A DNA stretch of 64,000 bases from Flavipsychrobacter sp. (GCA_017849575.1 JAFIGV010000015.1:248001-312000), one strand, 5' to 3'. Positions 53,017 through 61,541 are shown, counted from the stretch's first letter. Notes: generated by a model from the sequence alone, not told the origin. Translations and numbers: made by a program.

Positions 53017-53586
53017 CTAAATTTTCAAATCATTTTCCCCGATGCCTGTCAGTTCCTCCAGTACGTCGGTAATTGCGTTAAATAATATCAGGTGTGCTTC
53101 ATTCCTTCCGGTTGCCGCCAGTACGTCATCAATGACCCGGTCGGGTACGGACTGGAAGCGGAGCCTGATTTGTTTACCGAAGGCAAACAGTTCTTTGTAC
53201 GCTTTACTTTTTTCTACGACCTCGCCTTCTTTCATGCGCAGCTTCAGCGCGTTCAGGTTGGCTTTTATAATGAGGTCTTTTCTTAATGCTTCGGCATAGG
53301 TCTCGTTCTTGTCGAGAAAAATGCCGTCGCCGGTAATTTCCTGCGCACCTGGCTCCGTGTTCGCAGCGTTCGCAATCGGTTTGCCTGCCGGTACGCTTTC
53401 CGGCGTTACCTGAACAATGGTGTCGCCCCATTCCCTGTCGGCTATTCCCGGGATGATCTTTTTTGTTGCTGCGTCATACCCGGCATTGATTTTACGCGAC
53501 TTGATGGCTTTGCGCACGGCGGTATCGCTTACGCCCTTGTTGCGGGCGTATTCTCTTATGGATACTGTGTTTTCTTTTTTTGCCAT
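53017..53586 (-). CDS. Terminase small subunit (Nu1-like)
   Basis: 189-aa DNA-recognition subunit. An N-terminal winged-helix motif (VSIREYARNKGVSDTAVRKA) is followed by a linker and a helical oligomerisation segment (KADLNALKLRMKEGEV-type, near 115-145). It matches Nu1/DUF1441-type small terminases. It would bind the cos region, which is expected just upstream in the noncoding gap at 53587-53749. Confidence 0.88.
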   Translation of the reverse strand: MAKKENTVSIREYARNKGVSDTAVRKAIKSRKINAGYDAATKKIIPGIADREWGDTIVQVTPESVPAGKPIANAANTEPGAQEITGDGIFLDKNETYAEALRKDLIIKANLNALKLRMKEGEVVEKSKAYKELFAFGKQIRLRFQSVPDRVIDDVLAATGRNEAHLILFNAITDVLEELTGIGENDLKI

Positions 53587-53749
53587 TTTGTTATTAAAAG
53601 CGTTCGCGTTTTTTCTGCTGTGGTTCGCGAACCTGTAAAATCTCTATCGCTAACTTTTTCTTGGGGCTCAGGGTAGCCGCAAGACAAGCAGGTGAGGGGG
53701 AACCAGACCGCCCCCGGCTCTGCCCGCAGCCCTGCCTGCCCTCCGCGCC
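53587..53749. other. 163-bp noncoding gap before terminase genes; candidate cos region
   Basis: This gap holds a perfect 12-bp palindrome GGTTCGCGAACC (53622-53633). A second TTCGCG (53603-53608) lies 21 bp away, two helical turns. A very GC-rich stretch follows at ~53685-53745. In lambda-type phages the cos site lies just upstream of the small terminase gene, with terminase-binding sites nearby. I infer cos or terminase-binding sites here. A repressor or early regulator site is the alternative. Confidence 0.5.
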
Positions 53750-54430
53750 CTACGCACCGCCGTGCATTTTGCTAATGAGGTATCTGATTTCATGTCGCAT
53801 GTCCTTTTCAAAGTTTTCATCTATTATATTTCTGATACGCTGCCGTACATTGTCGTTGATAACAGCACCATGAACGGTTACGGATATAAGCGGCTTGATA
53901 GGCGTATCATTACCGCTCTTATTTTCCCTTTTGTTGCGCTGTATGAAGCCGAAGCTACCTCCGCCCATCTTATACTTACCACGCGCAAAAACGCGCGGCT
54001 TTGGGCCTTTAATCATGAACGCATAGGGTACTACCTCCCGTTGCCCTTTCTTTACCTCGACGCTTACACCTTTGCCCGGATTTTTCTTTGCGCGTTTGTA
54101 ATCCTTTGTTTTCTGTACACCCTTGCGGGAAATACTGATACTGCCGGTACTGGTTTCAAACCTGGGCGAGAAAGCGTCCATTGGTATAGGCTTTGCGCTT
54201 GCCGTGATATAGCCCTCCAGAAAAGAAGGAAAGGCATTTTTGTTTTTAATGCCGTTCAGGTTTTTCTGCGGGATATTATACTCCACCTTTACCGCCTTAC
54301 GCGCTTCCGTCCGTCCTTTCAGCAACGTGCGGTTAATGGCTCTTGCGGCGGCTTTGTTCATCTGCTCTTTACTGAGGTGAGCAAATTCCTTTTGTAAATC
54401 CCTTATAGTCTTATCAACGTTGACGCGCAT
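53750..54430 (-). CDS. Minor tail protein Z-like (GpZ)
   Basis: 226-aa protein matching the prophage minor tail protein Z family: KEQMNKAAARAINRTLLKGR near the start, a basic mid-region (KDYKRAKKNPGKGVSVEVKK) and PYAFMIKGPKPRVFARG. GpZ helps complete tails. Here it lies upstream of the terminase genes rather than with the tail cluster, suggesting module rearrangement. It overlaps the 296-aa gene by one base. Confidence 0.85.
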   Translation of the reverse strand: MRVNVDKTIRDLQKEFAHLSKEQMNKAAARAINRTLLKGRTEARKAVKVEYNIPQKNLNGIKNKNAFPSFLEGYITASAKPIPMDAFSPRFETSTGSISISRKGVQKTKDYKRAKKNPGKGVSVEVKKGQREVVPYAFMIKGPKPRVFARGKYKMGGGSFGFIQRNKRENKSGNDTPIKPLISVTVHGAVINDNVRQRIRNIIDENFEKDMRHEIRYLISKMHGGA

Positions 54431-55320
54431 TACCCGTTAGTTTCATTTTCTGTAAATACCATTGTCCGCTCCTTCTTTTGCAGCGTAGCGAAATAGTCCA
54501 GCACCGCCAGTCTTTTGGCGCGGTAATGTACCTGCCGTTTCAAGTCCGGGTAACTATCGACATCTTGTAATTGCTCCAGCGTTTCTTTGATTTCGCTCAT
54601 GTGCTTTTTATCATCATTCCTGACCAGTTCCGCCCTTATTGCCTGTTTAGCGCGTAGGATAAGCTCCGTTCTGTAACCGTACGGCATATCTATTGCACCG
54701 CTTCTTTTCAGCAGCCAGTAGCAGCCCTCCCGTATAAAGCCGCTTAGTAAGGAGTTCTCGCAATACCAGCGATAACAACTTTCCGTTATGTCCCTCCATT
54801 GGGTGGTGCGTTCCTCCGTCCAGTAACTATCCTCCCAATAGGGCGGCGTGGGTTCCTTCGGTTTATCCTCTTTCCTACGTGCTGCATCAAACGCCGCCTT
54901 TGCCGCTTTGCGTTGCTCGGAGAACAGGTAAGAGCGTATGAACATCACAAACGTTTTTACATTCAGCCCGTAGTATTCCCCGTACTCATCAAACACGCCG
55001 TTGCGGATTGCTGTCCGTACTTCATCCATTGTGCAATGCGGGTAGGTTTCCATCAGTTTCGCGTACAATTCGTTGACGATAATTAGCTCATTCCCGTTAT
55101 CCGGCTTTTGCCCGCTCAGGCTGAACGCCATGTTCACCGTATCGGTCAACTGCTCTAAAACGTCCATTGCGTATGACTTTGCCAGCGTAGGTTTTAATCC
55201 CGCCTCAATAATTTTTCTTTCCTCAGGTAGCAGTTGCTTCAACGCCGTTTCCTGTTCGCGTACCGCGACGGAGCAGCTCTGCCCGTTGTTGTTCGTAGTG
55301 ATCAAATGCGCCGTTTTCAT
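54430..55320 (-). CDS. Phage replication-region protein, unknown
   Basis: 296-aa mostly helical protein. No domain identified; segments ALFYAKLMETYPHCT-like (NELYAKLMETYPHCTMDEVR) and YGLNVKTFVMFIRSYL recall helicase-loader-like or DnaT-like proteins found beside DUF1376 genes. Its first 98 bp overlap the end of the DUF1376 gene in another frame. A Met at residue 52 (55167) would avoid this overlap, so the start is uncertain. Confidence 0.65.
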   Translation of the reverse strand: MKTAHLITTNNNGQSCSVAVREQETALKQLLPEERKIIEAGLKPTLAKSYAMDVLEQLTDTVNMAFSLSGQKPDNGNELIIVNELYAKLMETYPHCTMDEVRTAIRNGVFDEYGEYYGLNVKTFVMFIRSYLFSEQRKAAKAAFDAARRKEDKPKEPTPPYWEDSYWTEERTTQWRDITESCYRWYCENSLLSGFIREGCYWLLKRSGAIDMPYGYRTELILRAKQAIRAELVRNDDKKHMSEIKETLEQLQDVDSYPDLKRQVHYRAKRLAVLDYFATLQKKERTMVFTENETNG

Positions 55321-56182
55321 ACATCTTCCTCAACATTTTTTTGGTTTCGATATTAGCTTCCAGATTTGCCTGGAACACGCCCTTCTTTTCTTTGCCCGGC
55401 GGTGCGTTAGCATCCGCCTTTATCGGGAAAAAGCCCTTCCAGCCGTTGGCGATGGATTGCTGGATAATCCCGATTGCAGTTAGTTCATCACCGTTAGCGA
55501 TTTTGGTAAGGTCATTCAAAGCCGCCTGCTCGGTTACGACGGATTTGTACCTGAAGCTGAACTGCTCCCGCTTGTACTGCCGCCACCATTCCCAATGCCG
55601 CACAAACTCTTCGCTGCCGAAGGGCAGGACTATTCCGGAAGGTTTGTTTTTGGATTTTGCCGCAGAAAGTTTTTCAGACTTTTCAAAATGATTTTCACTT
55701 TCAAAGTCATTTTCATTTTCAATATCATATTCAGGGATTTGCTTGACTTTTGCTTGCGTTTTGCTTGATTTATTTTCAAGCAAATCATTAGCAAAATCTT
55801 CCTGCGCCGCGTTTTTTTGCTTGGCTTTTGCCTGACGTTTGGTTCCGCCTTTGCTGCCGGAATCGCTGCGGGTTGCGCTCAATGCGGCTTCCCGAACCAT
55901 GCGCCGGTTAATCAGCCTTGTATATTCCCCTTCAACCTCTTTATTGAAAACCGGCTCGTCGCCGGAGGTTAGTTTTTCAACTATTCTTTTTGCTTCTGCT
56001 TCAGGTACACCGAGCATGGTTCCGTATGAAGCAAAATCGTAGCAAATTTTTCCCTTCTGCTTACTATCCCACATACGGTACAGCAACTTATGGGCAGCAC
56101 CAAAAAGGTCGAGCGGCAAATGCCCCCAATCCTTTAAAATGTCGCCGATATAAATCGGTATGTACGGTAATTTATTTGCCAT
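55223..56182 (-). CDS. DUF1376-type replication initiation protein
   Basis: 319-aa protein. The N-terminus PYIPIYIGDILKDWGHLPLD with AHKLLYRMWD is the DUF1376 hallmark, a winged-helix domain linked to phage replication initiation. A low-complexity linker (KSSKTQAKVKQ) and a C-terminal domain (VRHWEWWRQYKREQ, QQSIANGWKGFFP) resemble the C-terminal region of phage replication proteins. A 227-bp noncoding gap upstream holds repeats that may be the origin. Confidence 0.85.
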   Translation of the reverse strand: MANKLPYIPIYIGDILKDWGHLPLDLFGAAHKLLYRMWDSKQKGKICYDFASYGTMLGVPEAEAKRIVEKLTSGDEPVFNKEVEGEYTRLINRRMVREAALSATRSDSGSKGGTKRQAKAKQKNAAQEDFANDLLENKSSKTQAKVKQIPEYDIENENDFESENHFEKSEKLSAAKSKNKPSGIVLPFGSEEFVRHWEWWRQYKREQFSFRYKSVVTEQAALNDLTKIANGDELTAIGIIQQSIANGWKGFFPIKADANAPPGKEKKGVFQANLEANIETKKMLRKMYENGAFDHYEQQRAELLRRGTRTGNGVEATAT

Positions 56183-56409
56183 CGTCTTTAGTTTCCTTTT
56201 ACGTTATACTCCTCACTTATATACACGACAAAATGTAACCGCATATAGTGGTTACACTTCGCCTGTAATGATTGTGAATTTTGGTTTATCCCGCGCGGCG
56301 TGGGTGAGGGTATATACACGCTCTGCTCATCCTCTTATCTATCGTTCATCTGCTGTATATACCGACTCACTACCGGCGCGGCGGAATAATTACCCGCATT
56401 CCCTCCTCA
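56183..56409. promoter_or_regulatory. 227-bp gap upstream of replication gene with iteron-like repeats
   Basis: TATATACACG occurs at 56218-56227 and 56311-56320, with a third related TATATACCG at 56356-56364, all in one orientation. An inverted repeat TGTAACC/GGTTACA (56234-56240, 56250-56256) lies among them. Location before the DUF1376 replication gene suggests an origin or regulator-binding region. No gene seen. Confidence 0.45.
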
Positions 56410-56664
56410 TCATGTCACAATCCCTGCGGGTTTCTCCTGGGGTATGGAATACTTAGCGTAATGCTTGCCCTGCTCTCCCTTCACAATCTCCGTCACTACG
56501 GGCAAGCCATGTTTACGCCTTAAATCCCAGATACGTGCGCCGAGACGCAGGCATCCGTACAGGCTAAGTGCCTCCAACGGCGTAATCGTTTTACCACTCA
56601 CTAAATGCCCCTTCACCTTTTCATTCTGGCTCGCTCTTACGCCATCCTGCACTTCATTGTTCAT
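56410..56664 (-). CDS. HTH domain protein (HTH_39-like)
   Basis: 84-aa protein. Features SGKTITPLEALSLYGCLRLG and ARIWDLRRKHGLPV are the winged-helix signature of the PF14090 (HTH_39) family common among phage early genes. It probably binds DNA. The gene is one base from the next gene upstream. Confidence 0.85.
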   Translation of the reverse strand: MNNEVQDGVRASQNEKVKGHLVSGKTITPLEALSLYGCLRLGARIWDLRRKHGLPVVTEIVKGEQGKHYAKYSIPQEKPAGIVT

Positions 56665-56889
56665 CTATCCTCCTGACTTAATCCTCACTGCAAACTCCTT
56701 CTCAAACTTTGGACTGAATACACGCTTTTGTTTGTGCGCGGCACTTATTGCCTGTTTCCTGCTAATCCCCAAAAAGTCCTGTGCCTTTCTGATACTTGGA
56801 AATTCTCTTTTGTTGTTTCTTCGTTCCTCCAGCGGAAGGCTACAATCATAGAGCAGCACCGGGATGCTGTTACTTATATCTGTAAACAC
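56665..56889 (-). CDS. Small early protein with HTH-like segment
   Basis: 74-aa protein. A short HTH-like helix pair (IRKAQDFLGISRKQAISAAH) suggests a NUMOD1-like or other DNA-binding element. Tight spacing with the gene at 56410 (0 bp) supports it being real. Function unknown. Confidence 0.65.
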   Translation of the reverse strand: MFTDISNSIPVLLYDCSLPLEERRNNKREFPSIRKAQDFLGISRKQAISAAHKQKRVFSPKFEKEFAVRIKSGG

Positions 56890-56916
56890 TACTCCTATTA
56901 TTTTTTGTTTTAAAAA

Positions 56917-57102
56917 TCATTCAGTTTTCCCTTGCAGCTTTGCCACAAGGGCAGGGAAACGGTCGCCGTTTTTTCTCTCCACTATCACCACATTATCACT
57001 CCTTGAAATAAGCCTGACCGTTTCCCCTTTCACCGCATATACTATTGGCTTATTCTTTTTCTTGTAAACGGATAGTATGTCCTCCAGCACTATGTAATAC
57101 AT
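56917..57102 (-). CDS. Small early protein
   Basis: 61-aa protein, beta-rich (IVYAVKGETVRLISRSDNVV) and possibly SH3-like. It overlaps the SSB-like gene by one base, so they are co-translated. Function unknown; could be a partner or regulator of the SSB-like protein. Confidence 0.65.
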   Translation of the reverse strand: MYYIVLEDILSVYKKKNKPIVYAVKGETVRLISRSDNVVIVERKNGDRFPALVAKLQGKTE

Positions 57103-57782
57103 TAAAAGGGCAAGTCGTCCGGGTTGTGGCTTTCCGCAAACTGGCGGCGTTGCTGATCATGATGCCAAGCCGCATACATTTCATTAGTTGCCTGTACCTC
57201 GTTGCCGCTATTCCCGGCGGATTGCACCGCCGCTACGTTCTCCCTGCTAATGCCCACCTTCGCCGGTGTAAGTACCGGGCGTATTTCGGTATTGAGCATA
57301 TTTACGAGGAACTCCATTTGCTTGGTATTGTCCCAACCGTCCACCAGTTTCCCGGTCTTAGGGTCTTTCATTTTGCACGGCTCCAGTTCCGGCAGACCGT
57401 TAGGATTATTACGGGTATAGAACCATTTAAGGGCTGTGCCGTTTTGCATGACGATCATACCTGCCTGCTGGCTTTCCTCCGTTACCTTGTACATCGGAAT
57501 AATGGTTATGAGTTCGGCAAGCGCAGCGTTTTTTACCACGCGCATAAAGGCGCGGGCATATCCGCTTTCCAGCCTCATTTGCAGCACATATAAATCCTGA
57601 CCGTCACGGATAGTCAAATGAAGTTCCCGCCCGAATTTGCCGTCCTCTTTTATGTAAGCATCTGTCAGATAGCCGGTAATATGATCGTAATAATCCGTAG
57701 TATTGTCACCCCTGCGGTGGGCAATCTTACCCTCTTTAATTCCTAAGTAAGTCTTGGACGAGCTGTTGTTTCCTAATCCCAT
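57102..57782 (-). CDS. SSB-like protein with DDLPF C-terminal tip
   Basis: 226-aa protein, first gene of the early operon. The C-terminus ends NPDDLPF, the acidic tip that bacterial SSBs use to recruit repair and replication proteins. A Gln/Asn/Arg-rich linker precedes it. The N-terminal ~130 residues are beta-rich (YLGIKEGKIAHRRG, FGRELHLTIRDG) but do not look like the standard OB fold, so it may be a distinct phage single-strand binder. Position before the replication gene supports this reading. Confidence 0.78.
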   Translation of the reverse strand: MGLGNNSSSKTYLGIKEGKIAHRRGDNTTDYYDHITGYLTDAYIKEDGKFGRELHLTIRDGQDLYVLQMRLESGYARAFMRVVKNAALAELITIIPMYKVTEESQQAGMIVMQNGTALKWFYTRNNPNGLPELEPCKMKDPKTGKLVDGWDNTKQMEFLVNMLNTEIRPVLTPAKVGISRENVAAVQSAGNSGNEVQATNEMYAAWHHDQQRRQFAESHNPDDLPF

Positions 57783-57881
57783 GTTTTAAATTTTTTGTTG
57801 TCTTCCGGTTTAGTCCTTTCTTTGGACTTGCTTTACAAAAATGGGCGTAAAATTATGGACTATTTAGTCTAAGTTTTGTAC
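57783..57881. promoter_or_regulatory. Operator-like inverted repeats between repressor and early operon
   Basis: AGTCC (57812-57816) and GGACT (57824-57828) form an inverted repeat with a 7-bp spacer. GACTATTTAGTC (57858-57869) is a perfect palindrome sharing these half-sites. They lie between the divergent repressor and early genes, the normal place for operators. Binding is inferred. Confidence 0.5.
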
Positions 57882-57889
57882 TACCTTTG
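57882..57889 (+). promoter_or_regulatory. Repressor promoter -7 box
   Basis: TACCTTTG matches TAnnTTTG exactly, 31 bp before the repressor ATG at 57920. The -33 element is not clear. The adjacent palindrome could allow autoregulation. Confidence 0.6.
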
Positions 57890-57919
57890 TGCAATATTTT
57901 TCCACAACAAATAACCGAT

Positions 57920-58579
57920 ATGATTAATAAAATAGCATTGGGTGAAAGATTAAAAGAGTTGGAAAATGAGGAAAGCCTTTCTGGAAGGCAGGTTGCGATT
58001 AGAATTGGGGCTGATGTGAGTTATTATCACCGGGCGCGGAAAGGCAATGGGCTGAGCCAGGACTATATGGATAAGCTGGTCTCAGAATTTGGACTAAACA
58101 AAAGCTGGTTAGCCTTTGGCGAAGGAAATATGTATCCAGACGGAAAATCAAAAAAGGCGGTTCATAAAATACCGCTCTGGGACGTAGGGGCTGTTGGGGG
58201 AAGGCAGATAGTGGCGAACATGGACGGCGTGACCGAGCCGGTGGAATGGATAGATGCAGGACAATACCGAGATGCTACCGGGGCAATGTATGTGTACAAT
58301 GATAGTATGGCTCCGAAGTATAATAACAGGGATAAAATAGCATACAAAGAAGTCGCCGACCGCGACCTGATTTTGTACGGTGAGGATTATGTTATTCAAA
58401 CGTCCGAGTACCGTGTTATAAAGAATATTCAAAAGGCGGATAATGGTAATATAATGGCTTGCTCCTTCAATACCGAAACATGGGAAATGGGGCTAATGAA
58501 AGGGCGGCTAATACATGAACCTTTTGAAATACCGGTCAAGAAGATTAAAGCGATATATCTTGTATTAGGTAAAATATAA
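57920..58579 (+). CDS. Prophage repressor, XRE-S24 (LexA-like)
   Basis: 219-aa repressor. An XRE-type HTH is at ~3-65 (LSGRQVAIRIGADVSYYHRA), and an S24 peptidase domain at ~80-215. The cleavage-site region reads DVGAVGGRQI, nucleophile Ser is in YNDSMAP, and catalytic Lys in the YRVIKNIQ segment. RecA-stimulated self-cleavage would induce the phage. ATG at 57920 is chosen because it is 31 bp downstream of a -7 box; an upstream TTG-initiated frame lies inside that box. It is divergent from the early operon. Confidence 0.9.
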   Translation: MINKIALGERLKELENEESLSGRQVAIRIGADVSYYHRARKGNGLSQDYMDKLVSEFGLNKSWLAFGEGNMYPDGKSKKAVHKIPLWDVGAVGGRQIVANMDGVTEPVEWIDAGQYRDATGAMYVYNDSMAPKYNNRDKIAYKEVADRDLILYGEDYVIQTSEYRVIKNIQKADNGNIMACSFNTETWEMGLMKGRLIHEPFEIPVKKIKAIYLVLGKI

Positions 58580-58587
58580 TAACAACA

Positions 58588-59097
58588 ATGGAAGCATCCA
58601 TAATAATCTCGTCAATTGCTTTGACAATCTCCGCATGTAGTTTAGGATGGAATATATACCAGTTCACTCATTCCAAACGGGGAAAGTTTAAATTCTTTGT
58701 CAAGGATGGTTTTGATATGAATGAAGGGGCGTATGACGCGACTGACTACCTACTATTTAGCGTTGTTAATATAAGCGAGGGGAAAAGGTACATTAAAGAA
58801 ATGCAGATTGAATACGGGGTAGAACAAGATGATAAAACTACTTTTCAAAGGACTATTGATATTTCATTTCCTTTATGCCTTGAAAAAGGCGAACAGTATG
58901 AATATAAATTAACCCCCAAAGATGTCCACGCCCGGCAATCTATCTTGCATTTTGACTTAAAGACCCTTAAAGCTACATCTACGGTCAATGATGCTAAATA
59001 TGCCCGGCTCGTAGTTATCGATACCACCGGGAAAGTCTACAAATCCGAGTGGCGAGATTTGAAGCAACTACTCCCGCATTCTGTATCAGGAGTTTAG
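58588..59097 (+). CDS. Membrane-anchored lysogenic protein
   Basis: 169-aa protein with one N-terminal hydrophobic segment (ISSIALTISACSLGWNIYQF) and a soluble beta-rich domain (FFVKDGFDMNEG ...). It lies 8 bp after the repressor and is co-transcribed with it, so it should be made in the lysogen. A superinfection-exclusion or conversion function is a reasonable guess. Family not recognised. It is the last prophage gene before the IS element. Confidence 0.7.
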   Translation: MEASIIISSIALTISACSLGWNIYQFTHSKRGKFKFFVKDGFDMNEGAYDATDYLLFSVVNISEGKRYIKEMQIEYGVEQDDKTTFQRTIDISFPLCLEKGEQYEYKLTPKDVHARQSILHFDLKTLKATSTVNDAKYARLVVIDTTGKVYKSEWRDLKQLLPHSVSGV

Positions 59098-59185
59098 AGC
59101 GCTATTTGAACTTACCGTTAAATCTAAGGATGTTAACACGTGCGTAAAATCAGATGTCGATCATTGCATCCGCTTTGAGATACTA

Positions 59186-60718
59186 ATGATCAACATCAGA
59201 CACATATTGCGCCTGTACGCACAGAATCATACTATGTCTGAAATAATTGTTCAGACGGGCATTCATAGAGCCACGCTCAAAAATATTATAGCTGATTTTA
59301 AGGAAAGTAAGATGAGCATTGTGGATGTGCTTCAGCTATCCGATCAAGCGCTGGACGAACTTTTTAAGAAGGCATTTGAGAATGTACAAAGTGAAAAGTT
59401 ACAAATACTGTACGGCCTCTTTCCCGAAATAGACAAGGAGTTAAAACGCAAAGGCGTTACAAAAATGCTGCTTTGGGACGAGTACAAAAAGAAGCATCCG
59501 GACGGCGTGGGTAAAAGTCAGTTCCTTTATCACTTCTCACAGTGGAAGGCAACCAAGACGCCAATAATGCGTCAAAATCATAAGGCCGGTGATAAGCTCT
59601 TTATTGATTTTGCCGGGGAGAAACTTTTTATCACCGACAAAGAAACGGGTAAGGCAAAACCGGTCGAGGTTTTCGTCGCTGTCCTCGGTGCCAGTCAGCT
59701 CACGTATGTAGAGGCGACAATGACCCAGAAAAAGGAGGACTTTATTCCAGCCTGTGAAAATGCCCTGCAATTTATTCAAGGTGTACCGGCGGCAATTGTA
59801 CCTGATAACCTGCGGTCGGCTGTTACAAAGAGCGATAAGTACGAACCTACCATAAACCAGACATTTGCAGATTTTGCCGAGCATTATAACACGACCATTT
59901 TACCCGCCCGCGCACACAGACCGACAGATAAAGCGGTTGTAGAAAATACTATTAAGATCGTTTATACGCGGATTTATGCTAAACTCAGAGACCGCGTCTT
60001 TTATACTATTGAGAGCCTGAACGAGGCTATCGCGTTACCTTTAGAGGAACACAATAATCAAATTATTACCGGCAAGGATTACAGTCGGCGGCAATATTAT
60101 GAAAACGCCGAAAAATCTGTACTGCTCCCGTTGCCTCACATGCGGTATGAATTTAAAAAACAGCTTTTCGCCACGGTTGACAAAAACGGCCATGTCGCCC
60201 TGAGCCTTGACCGACATTATTACAGCGTTCCCTACAAGCACATTGGTAAGCGTGTGAAGCTGATGTTTACAAATTACAAAGTTGAAATTTACTTTAACTA
60301 CGAGCGCATAGCCCTGCACAAGCGATTGCAAAGTCCTTTTAAGTACACAACAGACAAGGAACATTTACCACCTGCCCACCGTTTTGTTGCGGAGCTTGAA
60401 CCGGATAAGCTCTTGTCTGCCGCCGCGGATATTCACAAGGACGTTCGACTTTATCTAATGAAAATACTTGCCCAAAAACAGCATACCGAGCAACTGCAAA
60501 AAGTCTGTTTAGGCATATTGAACCTTGCGAAAAAATATGGTAATGAGCGACTTATTAGAGCCTGTCAACGCGGCCTCAGTTTCGGCGTTTATAACTATGG
60601 AACCATTAAAAAAATACTTAACGGAGGTCTTGATATATACGAGGAGGACGATGAGGCGTCAACTGTTGCCGATATGCCTCAACACGACAATATAAGGGGA
60701 AGCGATTATTACAAATAA
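59186..60718 (+). CDS. istA: IS21-family transposase IstA
   Basis: 510-aa DDE transposase. The N-terminal HTH (TMSEIIVQTGIHRATLKNII) is followed by the DDE core: first Asp in KLFIDFAGEKLFITD, second Asp in IVPDNLRSAV, and Glu in DKAVVENTIKIVYTRIY. The C-terminal HMRYEFKKQLF and LDRHYYSVPYKHIGK are typical of IS21. Length is normal for Bacteroidota IS21 and no frameshift is seen. Confidence 0.95.
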   Translation: MINIRHILRLYAQNHTMSEIIVQTGIHRATLKNIIADFKESKMSIVDVLQLSDQALDELFKKAFENVQSEKLQILYGLFPEIDKELKRKGVTKMLLWDEYKKKHPDGVGKSQFLYHFSQWKATKTPIMRQNHKAGDKLFIDFAGEKLFITDKETGKAKPVEVFVAVLGASQLTYVEATMTQKKEDFIPACENALQFIQGVPAAIVPDNLRSAVTKSDKYEPTINQTFADFAEHYNTTILPARAHRPTDKAVVENTIKIVYTRIYAKLRDRVFYTIESLNEAIALPLEEHNNQIITGKDYSRRQYYENAEKSVLLPLPHMRYEFKKQLFATVDKNGHVALSLDRHYYSVPYKHIGKRVKLMFTNYKVEIYFNYERIALHKRLQSPFKYTTDKEHLPPAHRFVAELEPDKLLSAAADIHKDVRLYLMKILAQKQHTEQLQKVCLGILNLAKKYGNERLIRACQRGLSFGVYNYGTIKKILNGGLDIYEEDDEASTVADMPQHDNIRGSDYYK

Positions 60719-60742
60719 CTAAAACGGTAAACTATATAGAAT

Positions 60743-61480
60743 ATGAATGAAGCAGCATTAGATAAGATGCGGAAAATGGGCCTATTTGGTATGCACCGGG
60801 CCTTCAAAACAAGTATTGAATCAGGTAAAACGGAAAACTATACACCTGATGAAATGATCACCAGCCTGATAAACGCCGAATGGGATGACAGGAAAAATCG
60901 CAGTATAGAACGGCAGGTAAAAAATGCCAAATTCAGGTATAAGGCTTCAGTCGAGGAAATACAGTTCGACAATGAGCGGAACATTGACAAAAATCAGGTC
61001 ATGCGATTTGCCGACTGCTCCTTCATAAATAAGAACGAAAATATCCTGATTACCGGGAGTACGGGTATCGGTAAAAGCTACATTGGTACGGCAATAGGAC
61101 ACCAGGCATGTTGCCTTGGATACAAGGTCATTTATCATAGTACGCCAAAGCTGATGAGCAAGCTAAAGATTGCCAAAGCGGACGGCTCATATATTAAGGA
61201 GATAGCCCGGATTGAAAAACAAAACCTTTTGATACTTGACGACTTCGGTATTCAGCCGTTTGATGGCCCCGGACGGTCAATGCTCATGGAAATAATTGAG
61301 GATCGGCATGGTAAGGGATCGCTAATCGTTACTTCTCAGCTGCCCGTAAGTAAGTGGTATGATGTCATTGGCGACAAAACAATGGCGGACGCAATACTCG
61401 ATAGAATTATCCACCAGTCGCACCGGATAGAACTTGCCGGGGAGTCAATGAGAAAGAAGGCTGCCAAGGCTAAAGTGTAG
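60743..61480 (+). CDS. istB: IS21-family transposition helper ATPase IstB
   Basis: 245-aa AAA+ ATPase. Walker A is ILITGSTGIGKSYIG and Walker B LLILDDFGIQPFD, with a sensor arginine region SQLPVSKWYDVIGD. It loads IstA on target DNA. Starts 24 bp after istA, as usual. Intact length. Confidence 0.95.
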   Translation: MNEAALDKMRKMGLFGMHRAFKTSIESGKTENYTPDEMITSLINAEWDDRKNRSIERQVKNAKFRYKASVEEIQFDNERNIDKNQVMRFADCSFINKNENILITGSTGIGKSYIGTAIGHQACCLGYKVIYHSTPKLMSKLKIAKADGSYIKEIARIEKQNLLILDDFGIQPFDGPGRSMLMEIIEDRHGKGSLIVTSQLPVSKWYDVIGDKTMADAILDRIIHQSHRIELAGESMRKKAAKAKV

Positions 61481-61518
61481 TTTTCTTAATATCTATATAG
61501 TACCGTACTATAAAAGAA

Positions 61519-61541
61519 AAAGCCCCGTTGTTCGGGGCTTT
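61519..61541. terminator. Terminator after istB
   Basis: AAAGCCCCG pairs with CGGGGCTTT around a TTGTT loop (61519-61541), a 9-bp stem with T-rich flank. It could terminate istB transcription or be a remnant of another gene's terminator next to the IS. Confidence 0.75.

Larger units (their letters stand above)
59131..61500 (+). mobile_element. IS21-family insertion sequence (right end not identified)
   Basis: The istA-istB pair defines an IS21 element. The left end probably starts at TGTTAACACGTGCGTAAAA (59131), since TGTT followed by a GTAAAA block is a usual terminal layout for this family in Bacteroidota. No inverted copy is seen downstream of istB, where AT-rich DNA, a terminator and a tRNA-like segment follow, so the right end may be deleted. 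The end coordinate is approximate. It flanks the prophage's right side. Confidence 0.7.

Noticed and set aside
15543-59097. Mu-like transposable phage
   Set aside because: Sheath, Gp37 and chaperone are Mu-like, but there is no MuA/MuB pair; integration is by a serine recombinase and packaging genes are lambda-like.
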